Shown: positions 37,177 to 45,478, counted from the stretch's first letter. The stretch is DNA of 64,000 nucleotides from Sandaracinaceae bacterium (GCA_020633195.1 JACKEC010000016.1:248001-312000), one strand, 5' to 3'. Numbers and translations: made by a program. Notes: generated from the letters alone by a model not told the origin.

Positions 37177-37995
37177 GTGAGGCTCGAGGACGCGCTCGGA
37201 CGCATCGTGGCGCTCGACGCGCCGGCGCGCCGCGTGGTGTCGCTGGTGCCGAGCGAGACCGAGTCGGTCGTGGCGCTCGCGGGCGTCGACCGGCTCGTCG
37301 GTCGCACCGAGTGGTGCGAGGAGCCGGCGGGCACGATCGAGCAGGTCCCCACCGTGGGCGGCACGAAGGACGTCGACGTCGACGCGGTCCTCGCCCTCAC
37401 GCCCGACCTCGTGCTCGCGAACCAGGAGGAGAACACGCGCGCCGCGGTGGAGCGGCTCGCGGCCGCGGGGGTGCCCGTACACGTCAGCTTCCCTTGCACC
37501 GTCGTGGAGTCGCTCGCCTACGTGGACCGCCTCGCCGAGCTGCTCGGTGTCCCGCCGCCGAGGCTCGAGGCGCCGCCCCGCCGACACCCCCGCGTCCGCG
37601 TCTTCGCGCCGGTCTGGAGGGACCCGTGGATGACCTTCGACGGGCGGACCTACGCGAGCGATCTGCTCGCGTGGCTCGGGGCCGACAACGTCTTCGCCGA
37701 GCGCCCACGCCGCTACCCGCTCGCGGCCGATCTGGGCGCGGCTCCCGCCCGCGATCCGGGCGAGCGCGACACCCGCTATCCGCGCGCGACCGTCGAGGAG
37801 ATCGGCGCGCGACGGCCCGAGCGGATCCTCTTGCCGGACGAGCCGTTTCGCTTCGACGAGTCGCACCTCGCGGAGGTCCGGGGGTGGGGCCTCGCCGCGC
37901 GCGTCGAGCTCGTCAGCGGCAAGGATCTCTTCTGGTACGGCGTGCGTACCCTGGCCGCGATGCGACGACTCTCGGAGCAGCTCGAACAGGAATGA
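37177..37995 (+). CDS. Cytosolic TroA/BtuF-fold binding protein
   Basis: A 272-residue protein; GTG at 37177, only eight bases after the patatin stop. The fold is that of periplasmic cobalamin/metal-binding proteins with a helical backbone: RRVVSLVPSETESVVALAGV, VPTVGGTKDVDVDAVLALTPDLVLA, an inter-domain helix, and DPWMTFDGRTYASDLLAWLGADNV. The expected signal peptide is missing, so it stays cytosolic, as in a group of BtuF-like proteins in other bacteria. The ligand may be a cobalamin or other chelate; no transporter genes are nearby. Confidence 0.75.
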   Translation: MRLEDALGRIVALDAPARRVVSLVPSETESVVALAGVDRLVGRTEWCEEPAGTIEQVPTVGGTKDVDVDAVLALTPDLVLANQEENTRAAVERLAAAGVPVHVSFPCTVVESLAYVDRLAELLGVPPPRLEAPPRRHPRVRVFAPVWRDPWMTFDGRTYASDLLAWLGADNVFAERPRRYPLAADLGAAPARDPGERDTRYPRATVEEIGARRPERILLPDEPFRFDESHLAEVRGWGLAARVELVSGKDLFWYGVRTLAAMRRLSEQLEQE

Positions 37996-38116
37996 CGGAT
38001 CGATCGAGCCTGGCTGCGTGCCGGGTCCGCACAGGGGTGTGGCACCGTGTGCATGCCCTGACTCCTCACCCGTGAGGTTGCGCACTTCGGGGCGACGAAC
38101 CTGCGCACGAAGTCGG

Positions 38117-38132
38117 TGGCGTGGGCGTTGCG
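38117..38132 (+). promoter_or_regulatory. Possible sigma-54 promoter of the PilZ gene
   Basis: TGGCGTGGGCGTTGCG keeps the GG-N10-GC spacing of -24/-12 promoters (consensus TGGCAC-N5-TTGCA), 56 bases before the PilZ start. No enhancer sites were looked for, and a chance match is possible. Confidence 0.3.
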
Positions 38133-38187
38133 AAACCCAGACCGGGCGCGACCGCGTCCACCAGAGCTTTCAGGGGGACTTCCAGTG

Positions 38188-38502
38188 ATGCAGACCATCG
38201 GCAGCATGATGCCCACCGGGCCGCAGGACGACCTCGTCCACCGCGGCGCGCGGCGCCAGAGCACCCGGTATCCCGTGCATGGCGAGGTCAGCGTGACGTC
38301 GCCGATCCAGGCCGAGGGGTTCCTCTTCAACGCGAGCGCGGGGGGGCTGCGCCTCGCGCTCGACCACCCCGTGGAGCTCGGCGCCCAGCTCGAGCTGCAG
38401 GTCCGCCTCGCCGGCTACCGCAGCAGCTCCGAGCGCGCCGAGGTGGTGTGGACCCGCGAGCAGCCGGACGGCTGGCTCGTGGGTCTCCGCTTCCTCACCT
38501 GA
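38188..38502 (+). CDS. PilZ-domain protein
   Basis: A 104-residue single-domain protein. ATG at 38188 with AGGGGGA upstream. RRQSTRYPVHGEVSV has the RxxxR motif and FLFNASAGGLRLALD the (D/N)xSxxG motif of c-di-GMP binding PilZ domains. Cytosolic effector of cyclic di-GMP or a docking module for motility systems. The 192-base upstream gap carries a possible sigma-54-type promoter. Confidence 0.85.
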   Translation: MQTIGSMMPTGPQDDLVHRGARRQSTRYPVHGEVSVTSPIQAEGFLFNASAGGLRLALDHPVELGAQLELQVRLAGYRSSSERAEVVWTREQPDGWLVGLRFLT

Positions 38503-38524
38503 TCCCGAGCGTCGTGCTCTCGGC

Positions 38525-38554
38525 CACGGGCACGGGCACGGGCACGGGCACGGG
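38525..38554. repeat. (CACGGG)5 hexanucleotide repeat
   Basis: Five perfect copies in the gap between the convergent PilZ and amidohydrolase-mosaic genes, followed directly by a terminator-type hairpin. Same hexamer and same convergent setting as at 15905-16034. Confidence 0.85.
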
Positions 38555-38581
38555 TAGCCGGGCGCCGATCGCGCCCGGCTA
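38555..38581. terminator. Hairpin overlapping the stop codon of the mosaic lipoprotein gene
   Basis: TAGCCGGGCG / CGCCCGGCTA (10 bp, seven-base loop). The right arm contains the complement of the minus-strand TAG stop (38579-38581). It could serve both convergent genes; there is no T tract. Confidence 0.5.
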
Positions 38582-41500
38582 GGGGCACTCGGAGCGGTTG
38601 CCGAGGCCGCCGAGGCTCGTCGCCGCGTCGACCCAGGCCGCGCCCATCCACTGCGTGGAGGGATCGAACGCGTCGGACCCGTTCATGTCGCCGGTCATGA
38701 CCGAGCACTGGCGGGTCAGCACGTAGTCGAGCGTGGAGAGGCCACCGCCCGACCACTCGGTCCCGGGGTCGGTGCCGATCTGACCGAACGTGTCGACGAC
38801 CATCCCGCCGCAGAACAGGTCGTAGGCGTCGTCGCCGTTGTGGTTCACGACGCTGCTCGTGTCGTCGCAGAGCGTGTCGGCGCCCTCGAGCGCGCCGTTG
38901 CAGAGGACGAAGACGTCGCCCGCCGCGAGCGTCCCGCTGTAGCCGTACATCGCCGACGGGGTCGCGGAGCCGTTCGTGTAGCGCCGGATCGAGCACATCG
39001 ACAGATCGGCGGCCGAGCCGCCCGCGTTGACGATCTCGATCGCCTTGTTGTTGCTGTTGCCCTCGACGTACTCGCTGAAGAAGAGGGTCGGCGCGGTCGC
39101 GATGTTGACGGTGGAGGTGTCCATCTCGCCGCCGTACGACGCCGTGACGGTGCCCATGCCCTCGGTGGACTGAGCGACGTAGACGGCGCTCGCGAACCGC
39201 ATCCCGGCGGGGACGACGATGGCGGCGGGGCCGACGAGGATCGACGCGGGCGTGGGCGTGATCGTCACCGAGGCGCCGCCCGCGGGCGCGTCCATCGGGA
39301 TGACGACGCTGAGGGTGACGATCGCGTCCGGCGCGGCGATCACGTCGGCGGGCGAGAGCAGCAGCGAGCCGAAGCCCACGTCGCCCGCGTCGCGAGGCTC
39401 GACCTTCGTGTTGCCGAAGCCGAACGAGAGCGGGCCCTGGATGTAGTCGAACATCTGCGCGAGCGCCGCGGGCGGCGTGATCGCGAACATCTCGTCGTCG
39501 ACGTGGAGGCCGTCGTCGACCGCGAACTCACCGCCCGCGAGGCCGGCCTCGGTGACCATCACCATGTCGACCCGCACGAGCACGCTCTCGAGCGCCTCGG
39601 CGCGCGGGCCGTCGGTCGTGACGTCGGTCGTCATCACGGTGAGGGGCGTGACGTCCATCCCGCTCGAGACCGGGGTGATCGTCGGGCCGGTGAGCTGCGC
39701 GAGCCCGAAGAAGTCGGCGGTCGTGCCGGTGACGTTCACCACGTCGCCGCGAGCGACGGTGGGCGCGGTCGCCGTGTAGATGAAGATGCCGCTGAAGTCG
39801 ACGCCGCTGTAGTCGGTCGAGCCCTCGAGCTGCTGCGCGTAGAAGCCGCTGTCGGTGACGCCCGTGACGACGAGGTCGCTCAGGGTGACCGAGCCAGCGG
39901 TCGCGCCGCAGCGCACCGCGTAGACGGTCGGCGCGCCGGCCATGATCGAGACGTCCGGGCACTGGTCGCAGAGGTCACCGATCAGGTCGCCGTCGCGGTC
40001 GCTCTGATCCGAGTTCGGCGTCGCCGGGCAGTTGTCGACGTCGTTGTCGACCCCGTCGCCGTCGAAGTCCGCCGCGTCGACCGGGTCCGAGTCACAGGCG
40101 TCGCCCATGCCGTCGCCGTCCGAGTCCGCCTGCATGCCGTTGTCGAGGGGGCGGATGGGGTTGAAGATCGACGGGCAGTTGTCCATCGCGTTGGGCAGCC
40201 CGTCGCCGTCCATGTCGTCCGCCGTGCTCATCCCCGTGTAGCGGTTCGAGCCGTTCACCATCGCGTCGGGCGAGGTCGCGGTCCGCGCCGGGAGGCACGA
40301 CGGCTCACCGTCGACCGCGCCGCAGAAGAACAAGGGGTATTGCGCCTCGCGCCGGTTCGCCTCCGCCGTGAAGTCGGTGAAGTTCGTCATCAGCTCCTGG
40401 AGGCAGACGCGCTTCGCCGAGCCGCAGACGTCGGCCACGCCGCCCGGCGTGAACGGATCGCAGCCGGGCCGCAGCGCCTCCACGAGGTCCGCGTCGCCGT
40501 AGAGGATCTGGCCGCCGCGCACGACGAGCACCACGTCGCCGGGGCCGCCGCGGACGACCGCCGCGTAGTCCTGGTGGGTCGACGCGTCGTAGAGCGCGAG
40601 GTCCGCCTGCCGGCCGGGCGCGAGCACGCCGATGCGGTCGTCCATGTTGAAGGCGATCGCGTTGTTCTCGGTGGCCATGCGCCACAGCTGGTCGGTGGGG
40701 AAGAAGCTCGCCAGGTAGTTGGCGTTGAACTCGTCCGCGCACTGGAGCTCGCGGACCATGTTCATCGAGCCCGACCGGACCCAGTCCGTGCCCATACCGA
40801 TGGTGACCCGCGCGTACGCGTACTCGGTGACGCGCGCGGTGTCGCCGTAGAGGGTGATGTTCGTGCGGGGCGACCAGACGAGCTCGACGTCCTCGAGCGC
40901 CATCTCCGCCATGTCGATCGGCAACAGGCCCGTGCCGTGGATGAACGCCGAGACCGGCTGCACGAGGTCGCGCATGCCCTCTCGCATGCACAGGAACTCG
41001 TTGCGCGCCTCGGCGTTGATGCCCTCGGCGACGTGGGGCACGAACGCGTGGAAGCCCATGACGTCGCTGGTCGTGCAGCTGGCGCAGTAGCTGTAGCCGC
41101 AGCCCTCGGCGAACTGCGTCTCGTCCGAGTCGCCGAGCGGGAACGTCTCGTACTCGGCCTCGATGCCGAGGCCGTCGCGGGAGTCGTTGTCGAGGTTCCG
41201 GAGCAGCCCGTCGGGGCCGCCGCTGCCGAAGACGCTGGTCGTGCCGGCGATGAGCTGACGCAGCTCGTTCCACTGCATCTCTTCGGTCGTCGCGCGGCCG
41301 CCGCCCGAGGACACGCTCGTGTGGGGCGGGCTGGGCTGGTTGGTCCGCCAGTCGTGCCGGTGCTCGTAGCGCTCGTCGTCGAAGAGCCCCTCGGCCGCGT
41401 ACGGCACCGTGTTGTTGAACGTGATGTGATCGTGCGCGTTGATGAGGCCTGGCGAGATCACGACGTTCGGGCAGCTCACCACGCGCGCCCCGCCGGCCAT

Positions 41501-41854
41501 GCCCGCGCAATCGCAGCCGACGCACGAGATCGTGCCGTCCATCCCGACGAGCACGCCGCCGCCGTGGAACACCTCGCCGCCGGTGAGGACGTCGCCCTGG
41601 TAGAGCGTCGTTCCGTCACCGGGCGTCACGTCGCAGCGCCCCGCGCTGGCCGGGGGGAGCGCGCCGCACTCCGTGATCGTCGGCGGCGGGAACATCTCCG
41701 ACGGCATCCCTCCGTCGGGGTTGGGCATCATCCCGTCCTCGAGCGGGATCATCGCGTCCGGCCCGGCGTCGGAGGTGATCGGGGTGCGGCACTCACAACC
41801 GGCGACGAAGAGCAGGGTGGCGAGCGAGCAGGCGGAGATCAGGCGAAGCTGCAT
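38579..41854 (-). CDS. Mosaic lipoprotein: amidohydrolase, TSP type-3 repeats and lamin-tail domain
   Basis: A 1091-residue lipoprotein. ATG at 41854 with GGAGG; MQLRLISACSLATLLFVAGC gives lipobox Cys20. From about 85 to 470 an imidazolonepropionase-like amidohydrolase: SPGLINAHDHITFNNT (HxH), FVPHVAEG, FIHGTGLLPI and GMGTDWVRSG with the catalytic Asp. About 540-625 holds TSP type-3 repeats (MDGDGLPNAMDNCPSIF, DSDGDGMGDACDSDP; calcium binding). An OB-like stretch lies at about 650-760, and the C-terminus is a lamin-tail domain (LFFSEYVEGNSNNKAIEIVN). Two paralogous small exported proteins lie upstream on the same strand. The substrate is unknown; the metal ligands appear intact. Confidence 0.85.
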   Translation of the reverse strand: MQLRLISACSLATLLFVAGCECRTPITSDAGPDAMIPLEDGMMPNPDGGMPSEMFPPPTITECGALPPASAGRCDVTPGDGTTLYQGDVLTGGEVFHGGGVLVGMDGTISCVGCDCAGMAGGARVVSCPNVVISPGLINAHDHITFNNTVPYAAEGLFDDERYEHRHDWRTNQPSPPHTSVSSGGGRATTEEMQWNELRQLIAGTTSVFGSGGPDGLLRNLDNDSRDGLGIEAEYETFPLGDSDETQFAEGCGYSYCASCTTSDVMGFHAFVPHVAEGINAEARNEFLCMREGMRDLVQPVSAFIHGTGLLPIDMAEMALEDVELVWSPRTNITLYGDTARVTEYAYARVTIGMGTDWVRSGSMNMVRELQCADEFNANYLASFFPTDQLWRMATENNAIAFNMDDRIGVLAPGRQADLALYDASTHQDYAAVVRGGPGDVVLVVRGGQILYGDADLVEALRPGCDPFTPGGVADVCGSAKRVCLQELMTNFTDFTAEANRREAQYPLFFCGAVDGEPSCLPARTATSPDAMVNGSNRYTGMSTADDMDGDGLPNAMDNCPSIFNPIRPLDNGMQADSDGDGMGDACDSDPVDAADFDGDGVDNDVDNCPATPNSDQSDRDGDLIGDLCDQCPDVSIMAGAPTVYAVRCGATAGSVTLSDLVVTGVTDSGFYAQQLEGSTDYSGVDFSGIFIYTATAPTVARGDVVNVTGTTADFFGLAQLTGPTITPVSSGMDVTPLTVMTTDVTTDGPRAEALESVLVRVDMVMVTEAGLAGGEFAVDDGLHVDDEMFAITPPAALAQMFDYIQGPLSFGFGNTKVEPRDAGDVGFGSLLLSPADVIAAPDAIVTLSVVIPMDAPAGGASVTITPTPASILVGPAAIVVPAGMRFASAVYVAQSTEGMGTVTASYGGEMDTSTVNIATAPTLFFSEYVEGNSNNKAIEIVNAGGSAADLSMCSIRRYTNGSATPSAMYGYSGTLAAGDVFVLCNGALEGADTLCDDTSSVVNHNGDDAYDLFCGGMVVDTFGQIGTDPGTEWSGGGLSTLDYVLTRQCSVMTGDMNGSDAFDPSTQWMGAAWVDAATSLGGLGNRSECP

Positions 41855-41911
41855 GTCCTCCAGTCATCGCCCGGGGACGGGGACGGGTCAAGCCACGCCC
41901 GAGTGACGGCC

Positions 41912-42151
41912 TCAGAGCGTCTCGACGGACTTCACGAGCTCGGGCACGAAATGCAGCCGCGGGCGCACGACGGTCCGGCGGGGCCCGCGGTGGTTCGCGA
42001 GGACGCACCCGATGAGCGGCGACTGGTAGTCCCCGACCACGTCGTCGTCGTCGAAGGCGTAGACCGTATCGGGGACGTCCTGCGCGGAGGCGACCGAGCC
42101 CAGCGACACCGCCAGCGCCATCGCCCCTGCGCAGAGCAGGACCGCCCGCAT
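41912..42151 (-). CDS. Small exported protein, second of a tandem pair
   Basis: A 79-residue exported protein. Its ATG (42151) shares a base with the TGA of the previous gene (TGATG), so the pair is translationally coupled. Signal peptide MRAVLLCAGAMALAVSLGSV with cleavage after ASA; the mature part has an acidic strand (VYAFDDDDVVGDYQSP) and ends VRPRLHFVPELVKSVETL. Nearly the same ending appears in the upstream gene. The mature protein is about 55 residues. No known family. Confidence 0.75.
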   Translation of the reverse strand: MRAVLLCAGAMALAVSLGSVASAQDVPDTVYAFDDDDVVGDYQSPLIGCVLANHRGPRRTVVRPRLHFVPELVKSVETL

Positions 42152-42393
42152 CAGATCGTCTCGACCGACTTCATGAGCTCCGGCATGAAGTGCAGGCGAG
42201 GGCGGACCAAGCTCACGCGGCCGGCGCCCTGACGGACCACGATCGATTCGCCGAGGGGGGAGCGGTACTCGCCCTGGACGTCGTCGTCCTCGAAGTCGTA
42301 GGTCGTCTCGGGGTCTTCTCGGTCCTGGGCCATCGCCGCGGTGCTCAGCGACAGGGTCAGGATGGCGGCCAGGGTCATCAGCGTGGTGCGCAT
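42151..42393 (-). CDS. Small exported protein, first of a tandem pair
   Basis: An 80-residue exported protein with AGGAGG before its ATG (42393). Signal peptide (MRTTLMTLAAILTLSLSTAA, cleavage near AMA). The mature part reads TYDFEDDDVQGEYRSPLGES and ends VRPRLHFMPELMKSVETI. It is paralogous to the next gene over its whole mature length. The C-terminal motif RPRLHFxPELxKSVETx is so well kept that it must be functional, perhaps for sorting or for binding. It probably starts a unit of three genes including the amidohydrolase mosaic; the 57-base gap to that gene shows no terminator. Divergent from panD. Confidence 0.8.
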   Translation of the reverse strand: MRTTLMTLAAILTLSLSTAAMAQDREDPETTYDFEDDDVQGEYRSPLGESIVVRQGAGRVSLVRPRLHFMPELMKSVETI

Positions 42394-42515
42394 GCAGTCC
42401 TCCTGGGGAAGGTGTGACGCCCGGCACCTGGAAACGATCTCGGCGCCGCTCTAATCTTCGCGGGCTGGGTGTACTCGGAGACGAGACGCCACGGCGGGAA
42501 GGCAGCGTTTCAGCC

Positions 42516-42920
42516 ATGAAGCGACGGATGTTCCTGGGGAAGATCCACCGTGCGACGGTCACCCACGCGGACCTCGACTACGAGGGCAGCGTCACGATCG
42601 ATCAGGACCTGCTCGAGGCGGCGGGGATGCTCGAGCACGAGGAGGTGCACGTCTGGAACGTCACCCGCGGCACCAGGCTCGTGACCTACACCCTCGCGGG
42701 CCCCGCGGGCAGCGGCGTCATCTGCCTCAACGGCGCGGCCGCGCACCTCAACGGCCCCGGCGACCTCGTCATCCTCGCCACCTTCGGCGACCTGGACGAG
42801 GAGGAGGCGCGGACCTGGCAGCCCAAGGTCGTCTTCGTCGACGAGCAGAACCGCATCCGCGGCCTCGACCGCGAGCGGCCGGGCCCCGCCATGCCGCGCC
42901 ACCAGGCCGACCTGGTCTAA
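42516..42920 (+). CDS. panD: Aspartate 1-decarboxylase
   Basis: A 134-residue proenzyme that cleaves itself at Gly-Ser to form the pyruvoyl cofactor, then makes beta-alanine from aspartate for pantothenate and CoA. Features: MFLGKIHRATVTHADLDYEG followed by SVTID (processing at the Gly-Ser bond), NVTRGTRLVTYTL and GSGVICLNGAAAHLNGPGDL. ATG at 42516. The length is normal. It stands alone, followed directly by a tRNA gene on the opposite strand. Confidence 0.95.
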   Translation: MKRRMFLGKIHRATVTHADLDYEGSVTIDQDLLEAAGMLEHEEVHVWNVTRGTRLVTYTLAGPAGSGVICLNGAAAHLNGPGDLVILATFGDLDEEEARTWQPKVVFVDEQNRIRGLDRERPGPAMPRHQADLV

Positions 42921-42921
42921 C

Positions 42922-43008
42922 TGCCGGGCGAGGGGGTCGAACCCTCAAGCTGGATTCCCCAGCGGGCGATTTTAAGTCGCCTGCGTATGCCAATTCCGCC
43001 AGCCCGGC
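42922..43008 (-). tRNA. tRNA-Leu, anticodon UAA
   Basis: Read on the minus strand: acceptor arm GCCGGGC/GCCCGGC plus discriminator A, D-arm with GCGGAATTGGCATACGC, anticodon loop CTTAAAA (TAA at 42974-42972), a long variable arm typical of class II tRNAs, and the T-arm GAGGGTTCGACCCCCTC. 87 nt, CCA not encoded. Decodes UUA, a codon that is rare in DNA this GC-rich. It lies directly after panD on the other strand. Confidence 0.93.
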
Positions 43009-43163
43009 TCTGTTGTGTGATCTGGGTAGCTTGGGTCAATCCTGACGATCCCCGCGTCAGCTAGCGTCGGCTGGCAGGGTAGCGCGTCCACCGGGCGAGG
43101 GCCGCTCAGCACGGGGCCGGCCGGGGCGCTATCCCGAGCGACGGGGACCCGGCCGCGGGGACC

Positions 43164-43781
43164 TCATCGTTCTCGGCAGACGTGGCGACTCACGGATGCC
43201 CCGCCGGAGGCGACCCGTCGTGCGCAGAGCATGTCTCGAGTCTGCCCGTCGATGCAGGCGGCCGGATCGTGGCGATGAAGGAGATGCGGGCCTGGGTCCG
43301 TGTGGTGCTCGTGGATGAAGGCGAGCCCGAGGGAGCCATCGTCCGTGCGTATGCGTCGTCCGACCGTGCGGGAGGGGCTCGCGAGATGGGAAAGGCTCAG
43401 CAGGCGGTCGCCGTCCCAGGCTGCCTGCGTCCGCCACGCAAGCCGGACGTTCGTCGGGCCGCCGCGCTCGTTGGCTTCGAGCAGCATGTCGAGCGTCGGG
43501 CTCACGACCAGGTCCTCGAGTGTCACGCAGCAGCCGTCGTAGAGCAGTCGCGCACGCCACCTGCCGTCCTCTACCTGACCCCAGAGCCCCACGAGCTCGG
43601 GGTGTGCCGCATCCTCGCACGGTCGCACGGGAAGTTGCTCCTGCCAGCACCCGCGTGGAGCTCCATCGAAAGGTACGTCGGGCTGGCACAGGGTGGTCGC
43701 CAGCCCCTCCGGGGTCGGGTTGGTCGGGACTGCGCCTGCACAGCCGGTCACGATGACCAAGACGAATCCAAGCGGTCTCAT
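43164..43781 (-). CDS. Putative lipoprotein of unknown function
   Basis: A 205-residue protein. ATG 43781 gives MRPLGFVLVIVTGCAG, a short lipobox signal (Cys14). The mature part is Cys- and Trp-containing (TLCQPDVPFDGAPRGCWQEQ, YDGCCVTLEDLVVSPT) without recognised domains. Composition is slightly less GC-extreme than its neighbours. The opposite-strand ORF over this region is a weaker choice, without a signal or good composition. No operon partner. Confidence 0.6.
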   Translation of the reverse strand: MRPLGFVLVIVTGCAGAVPTNPTPEGLATTLCQPDVPFDGAPRGCWQEQLPVRPCEDAAHPELVGLWGQVEDGRWRARLLYDGCCVTLEDLVVSPTLDMLLEANERGGPTNVRLAWRTQAAWDGDRLLSLSHLASPSRTVGRRIRTDDGSLGLAFIHEHHTDPGPHLLHRHDPAACIDGQTRDMLCARRVASGGASVSRHVCRER

Positions 43782-44011
43782 GGGTACCGTGATGGAACCA
43801 ACCCTGCCCATCGTGCCGCCGGCAAGCAATCACCGAAGAGTCGACGTCAGGTGGTGAAGGCGTCGCAGGTGGGGATCGCGGCTGCACGACGTTGTCCGGC
43901 GGGCACGACAGCCGACCCCGCCCAGCGGAACACCGCGTGCTCCTGCGTAGCCTCTGCGCTGACAGGCGGGGGCGGATCGGTCTCGGCACGGCCTGTGCGG
44001 TAGGGGCGCTC

Positions 44012-45478
44012 ATGCCTCGCCTCACCCCCCTGTCCTTCGCGCTCGTCCTCGGCATCAGCGGCTGCGTCGGTGGCTTCGCCACCAGCAACGGGGGGTCGGT
44101 CGACGACTTCCTCGACGACATCCCGCCCGATCAGCTGGTCTGCCCGGCGGATCCGGACTGCTCGATCGGAGGGGACTGCACCCTCTACGAGTGCCCGGAT
44201 CACTGGATCTGCGAGGAGGTCGAGCAGGGCCGGCGGTGCGTGTCGCCGGGGCCGGACTACCCGGACCGGGGCGACTGGTCCTGCCACGACGAGGCGGGGC
44301 AGACGATCTGCGAGGGATCGAGCTTCCCCGACGGCGGCGGCGGCGACGGCTGGAACTGCATGCAGGCGGGCGATCTCGTGACGTGCAGCAGCGACCACCC
44401 CGACTACCCCGACGGGGGCGGCGGCAGCGGCTGGAGTTGCTGGTACGAGGGCGACCTCCGCGTGTGCTCGACGGTCCCCGGCGACTCGGGCGACGGGGGC
44501 GGCTGGATGTGCTGGGACGACGAGACGGGGCACCACTGTCGTCGCGATCGGCCGGACCTCCCGGGCGATGGCGGGGACTGGACCTGCTACGACTACGAGG
44601 GCGTGACGCACTGCGACGGCGGCAGCGACGTCCCCGACGGCGGCGGCTGGGAGTGCGTGGAGCGCGGCGGCGAGCAGTACTGCACGACGACCCCCGACTA
44701 CCCGGACGGCGGGGGCGGCGGGAGCTGGAGCTGCCGGTTCACCCGCGAGTTCCGCGTCTGTGACGGCGGCGACGACGGCGGTGGCGGTGGCGGCGGCGGT
44801 GGCGGCGGCGGCGACGGTGGCGGCGGCGGCGGCATCCCGCGGTCGGACTGCGCGCCGACCGACCCCACCTGCGGCTCGACGATGTGCACCGCCGACATGC
44901 GCGGGGGCATCACCTTCATCGACGACCTCGACGGCGAGGACAACGGCGAGATCTACGTCTTGGGCGACGGCCGCCGCGACCAGAGCTGCGCGACGGTGCG
45001 CGTCGGGGTGACCGCCTACTACGCGCTCTACGACGACGCGCTCGCCGAGAGCTGCAACACGCAGCGCGACGAGATCTCGTACGTGACGATCACCAACTCC
45101 TGCAACGCCGACGGCAACCCGGTCGAGCGCAACGTGGGCGACCGCTTCGTGGTCGGCGACGTCGACAACACGCCGGCCTGCTCGAGCGACGCGGAGTGCG
45201 GCGGCGGGACCTCCTGCCAGCGCCGGAGCGCCGGGTACTGCTGCGTGCCCACGGCGCCGGCGTTCGTCGGGACGTTCCTCCTGCTCGCCGGCGAGGACAA
45301 CCGCATCTGCCTCAATCACGTTTGTCCGGAGGTGCGCTCGGGCGCGATGACGGGCGCTGACCCGTTCATCAATGCGGGCTGCGAGGGCAGCATCAACTCG
45401 GTTCACCTCCAGCTCGACGGCAACGCCTTCACCTGTCCCGACCCCAGCCTCGAGTTCCCGATGGGCTGCGGGATGTGA
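44012..45478 (+). CDS. Lipoprotein with Trp/Cys GGWxCxxxxxxxxC repeats and poly-Gly linker
   Basis: A 488-residue lipoprotein. ATG 44012 gives MPRLTPLSFALVLGISGCVG with the lipobox Cys. Residues of about 85-255 are seven repeats of 24-30 residues with the pattern GxW(S/T/N/M/E)C, eight or so residues, C, then P(D)YPDGGGG: e.g. GWSCWYEGDLRVC, GWMCWDDETGHHC, DWTCYDYEGVTHC, GWECVERGGEQYC. A Gly/Asp-rich linker encoded by a GGC-rich tract follows (about 252-275), then a globular Cys-containing domain to the end. I do not recognise the family. Disulfide-bonded surface repeats are the expected form. Confidence 0.8.
   Translation: MPRLTPLSFALVLGISGCVGGFATSNGGSVDDFLDDIPPDQLVCPADPDCSIGGDCTLYECPDHWICEEVEQGRRCVSPGPDYPDRGDWSCHDEAGQTICEGSSFPDGGGGDGWNCMQAGDLVTCSSDHPDYPDGGGGSGWSCWYEGDLRVCSTVPGDSGDGGGWMCWDDETGHHCRRDRPDLPGDGGDWTCYDYEGVTHCDGGSDVPDGGGWECVERGGEQYCTTTPDYPDGGGGGSWSCRFTREFRVCDGGDDGGGGGGGGGGGGDGGGGGGIPRSDCAPTDPTCGSTMCTADMRGGITFIDDLDGEDNGEIYVLGDGRRDQSCATVRVGVTAYYALYDDALAESCNTQRDEISYVTITNSCNADGNPVERNVGDRFVVGDVDNTPACSSDAECGGGTSCQRRSAGYCCVPTAPAFVGTFLLLAGEDNRICLNHVCPEVRSGAMTGADPFINAGCEGSINSVHLQLDGNAFTCPDPSLEFPMGCGM

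Noticed and set aside
43182..44003. Plus-strand 273-codon open frame opposite the small lipoprotein
   Set aside because: No signal, no domain, and the minus-strand frame has a clean lipobox. The minus-strand call itself is only moderately sure.
44265..44830. Tandem repeats resembling a CRISPR-like array
   Set aside because: The periodicity is that of an in-frame protein repeat with varied codons and no conserved DNA repeat or spacers.
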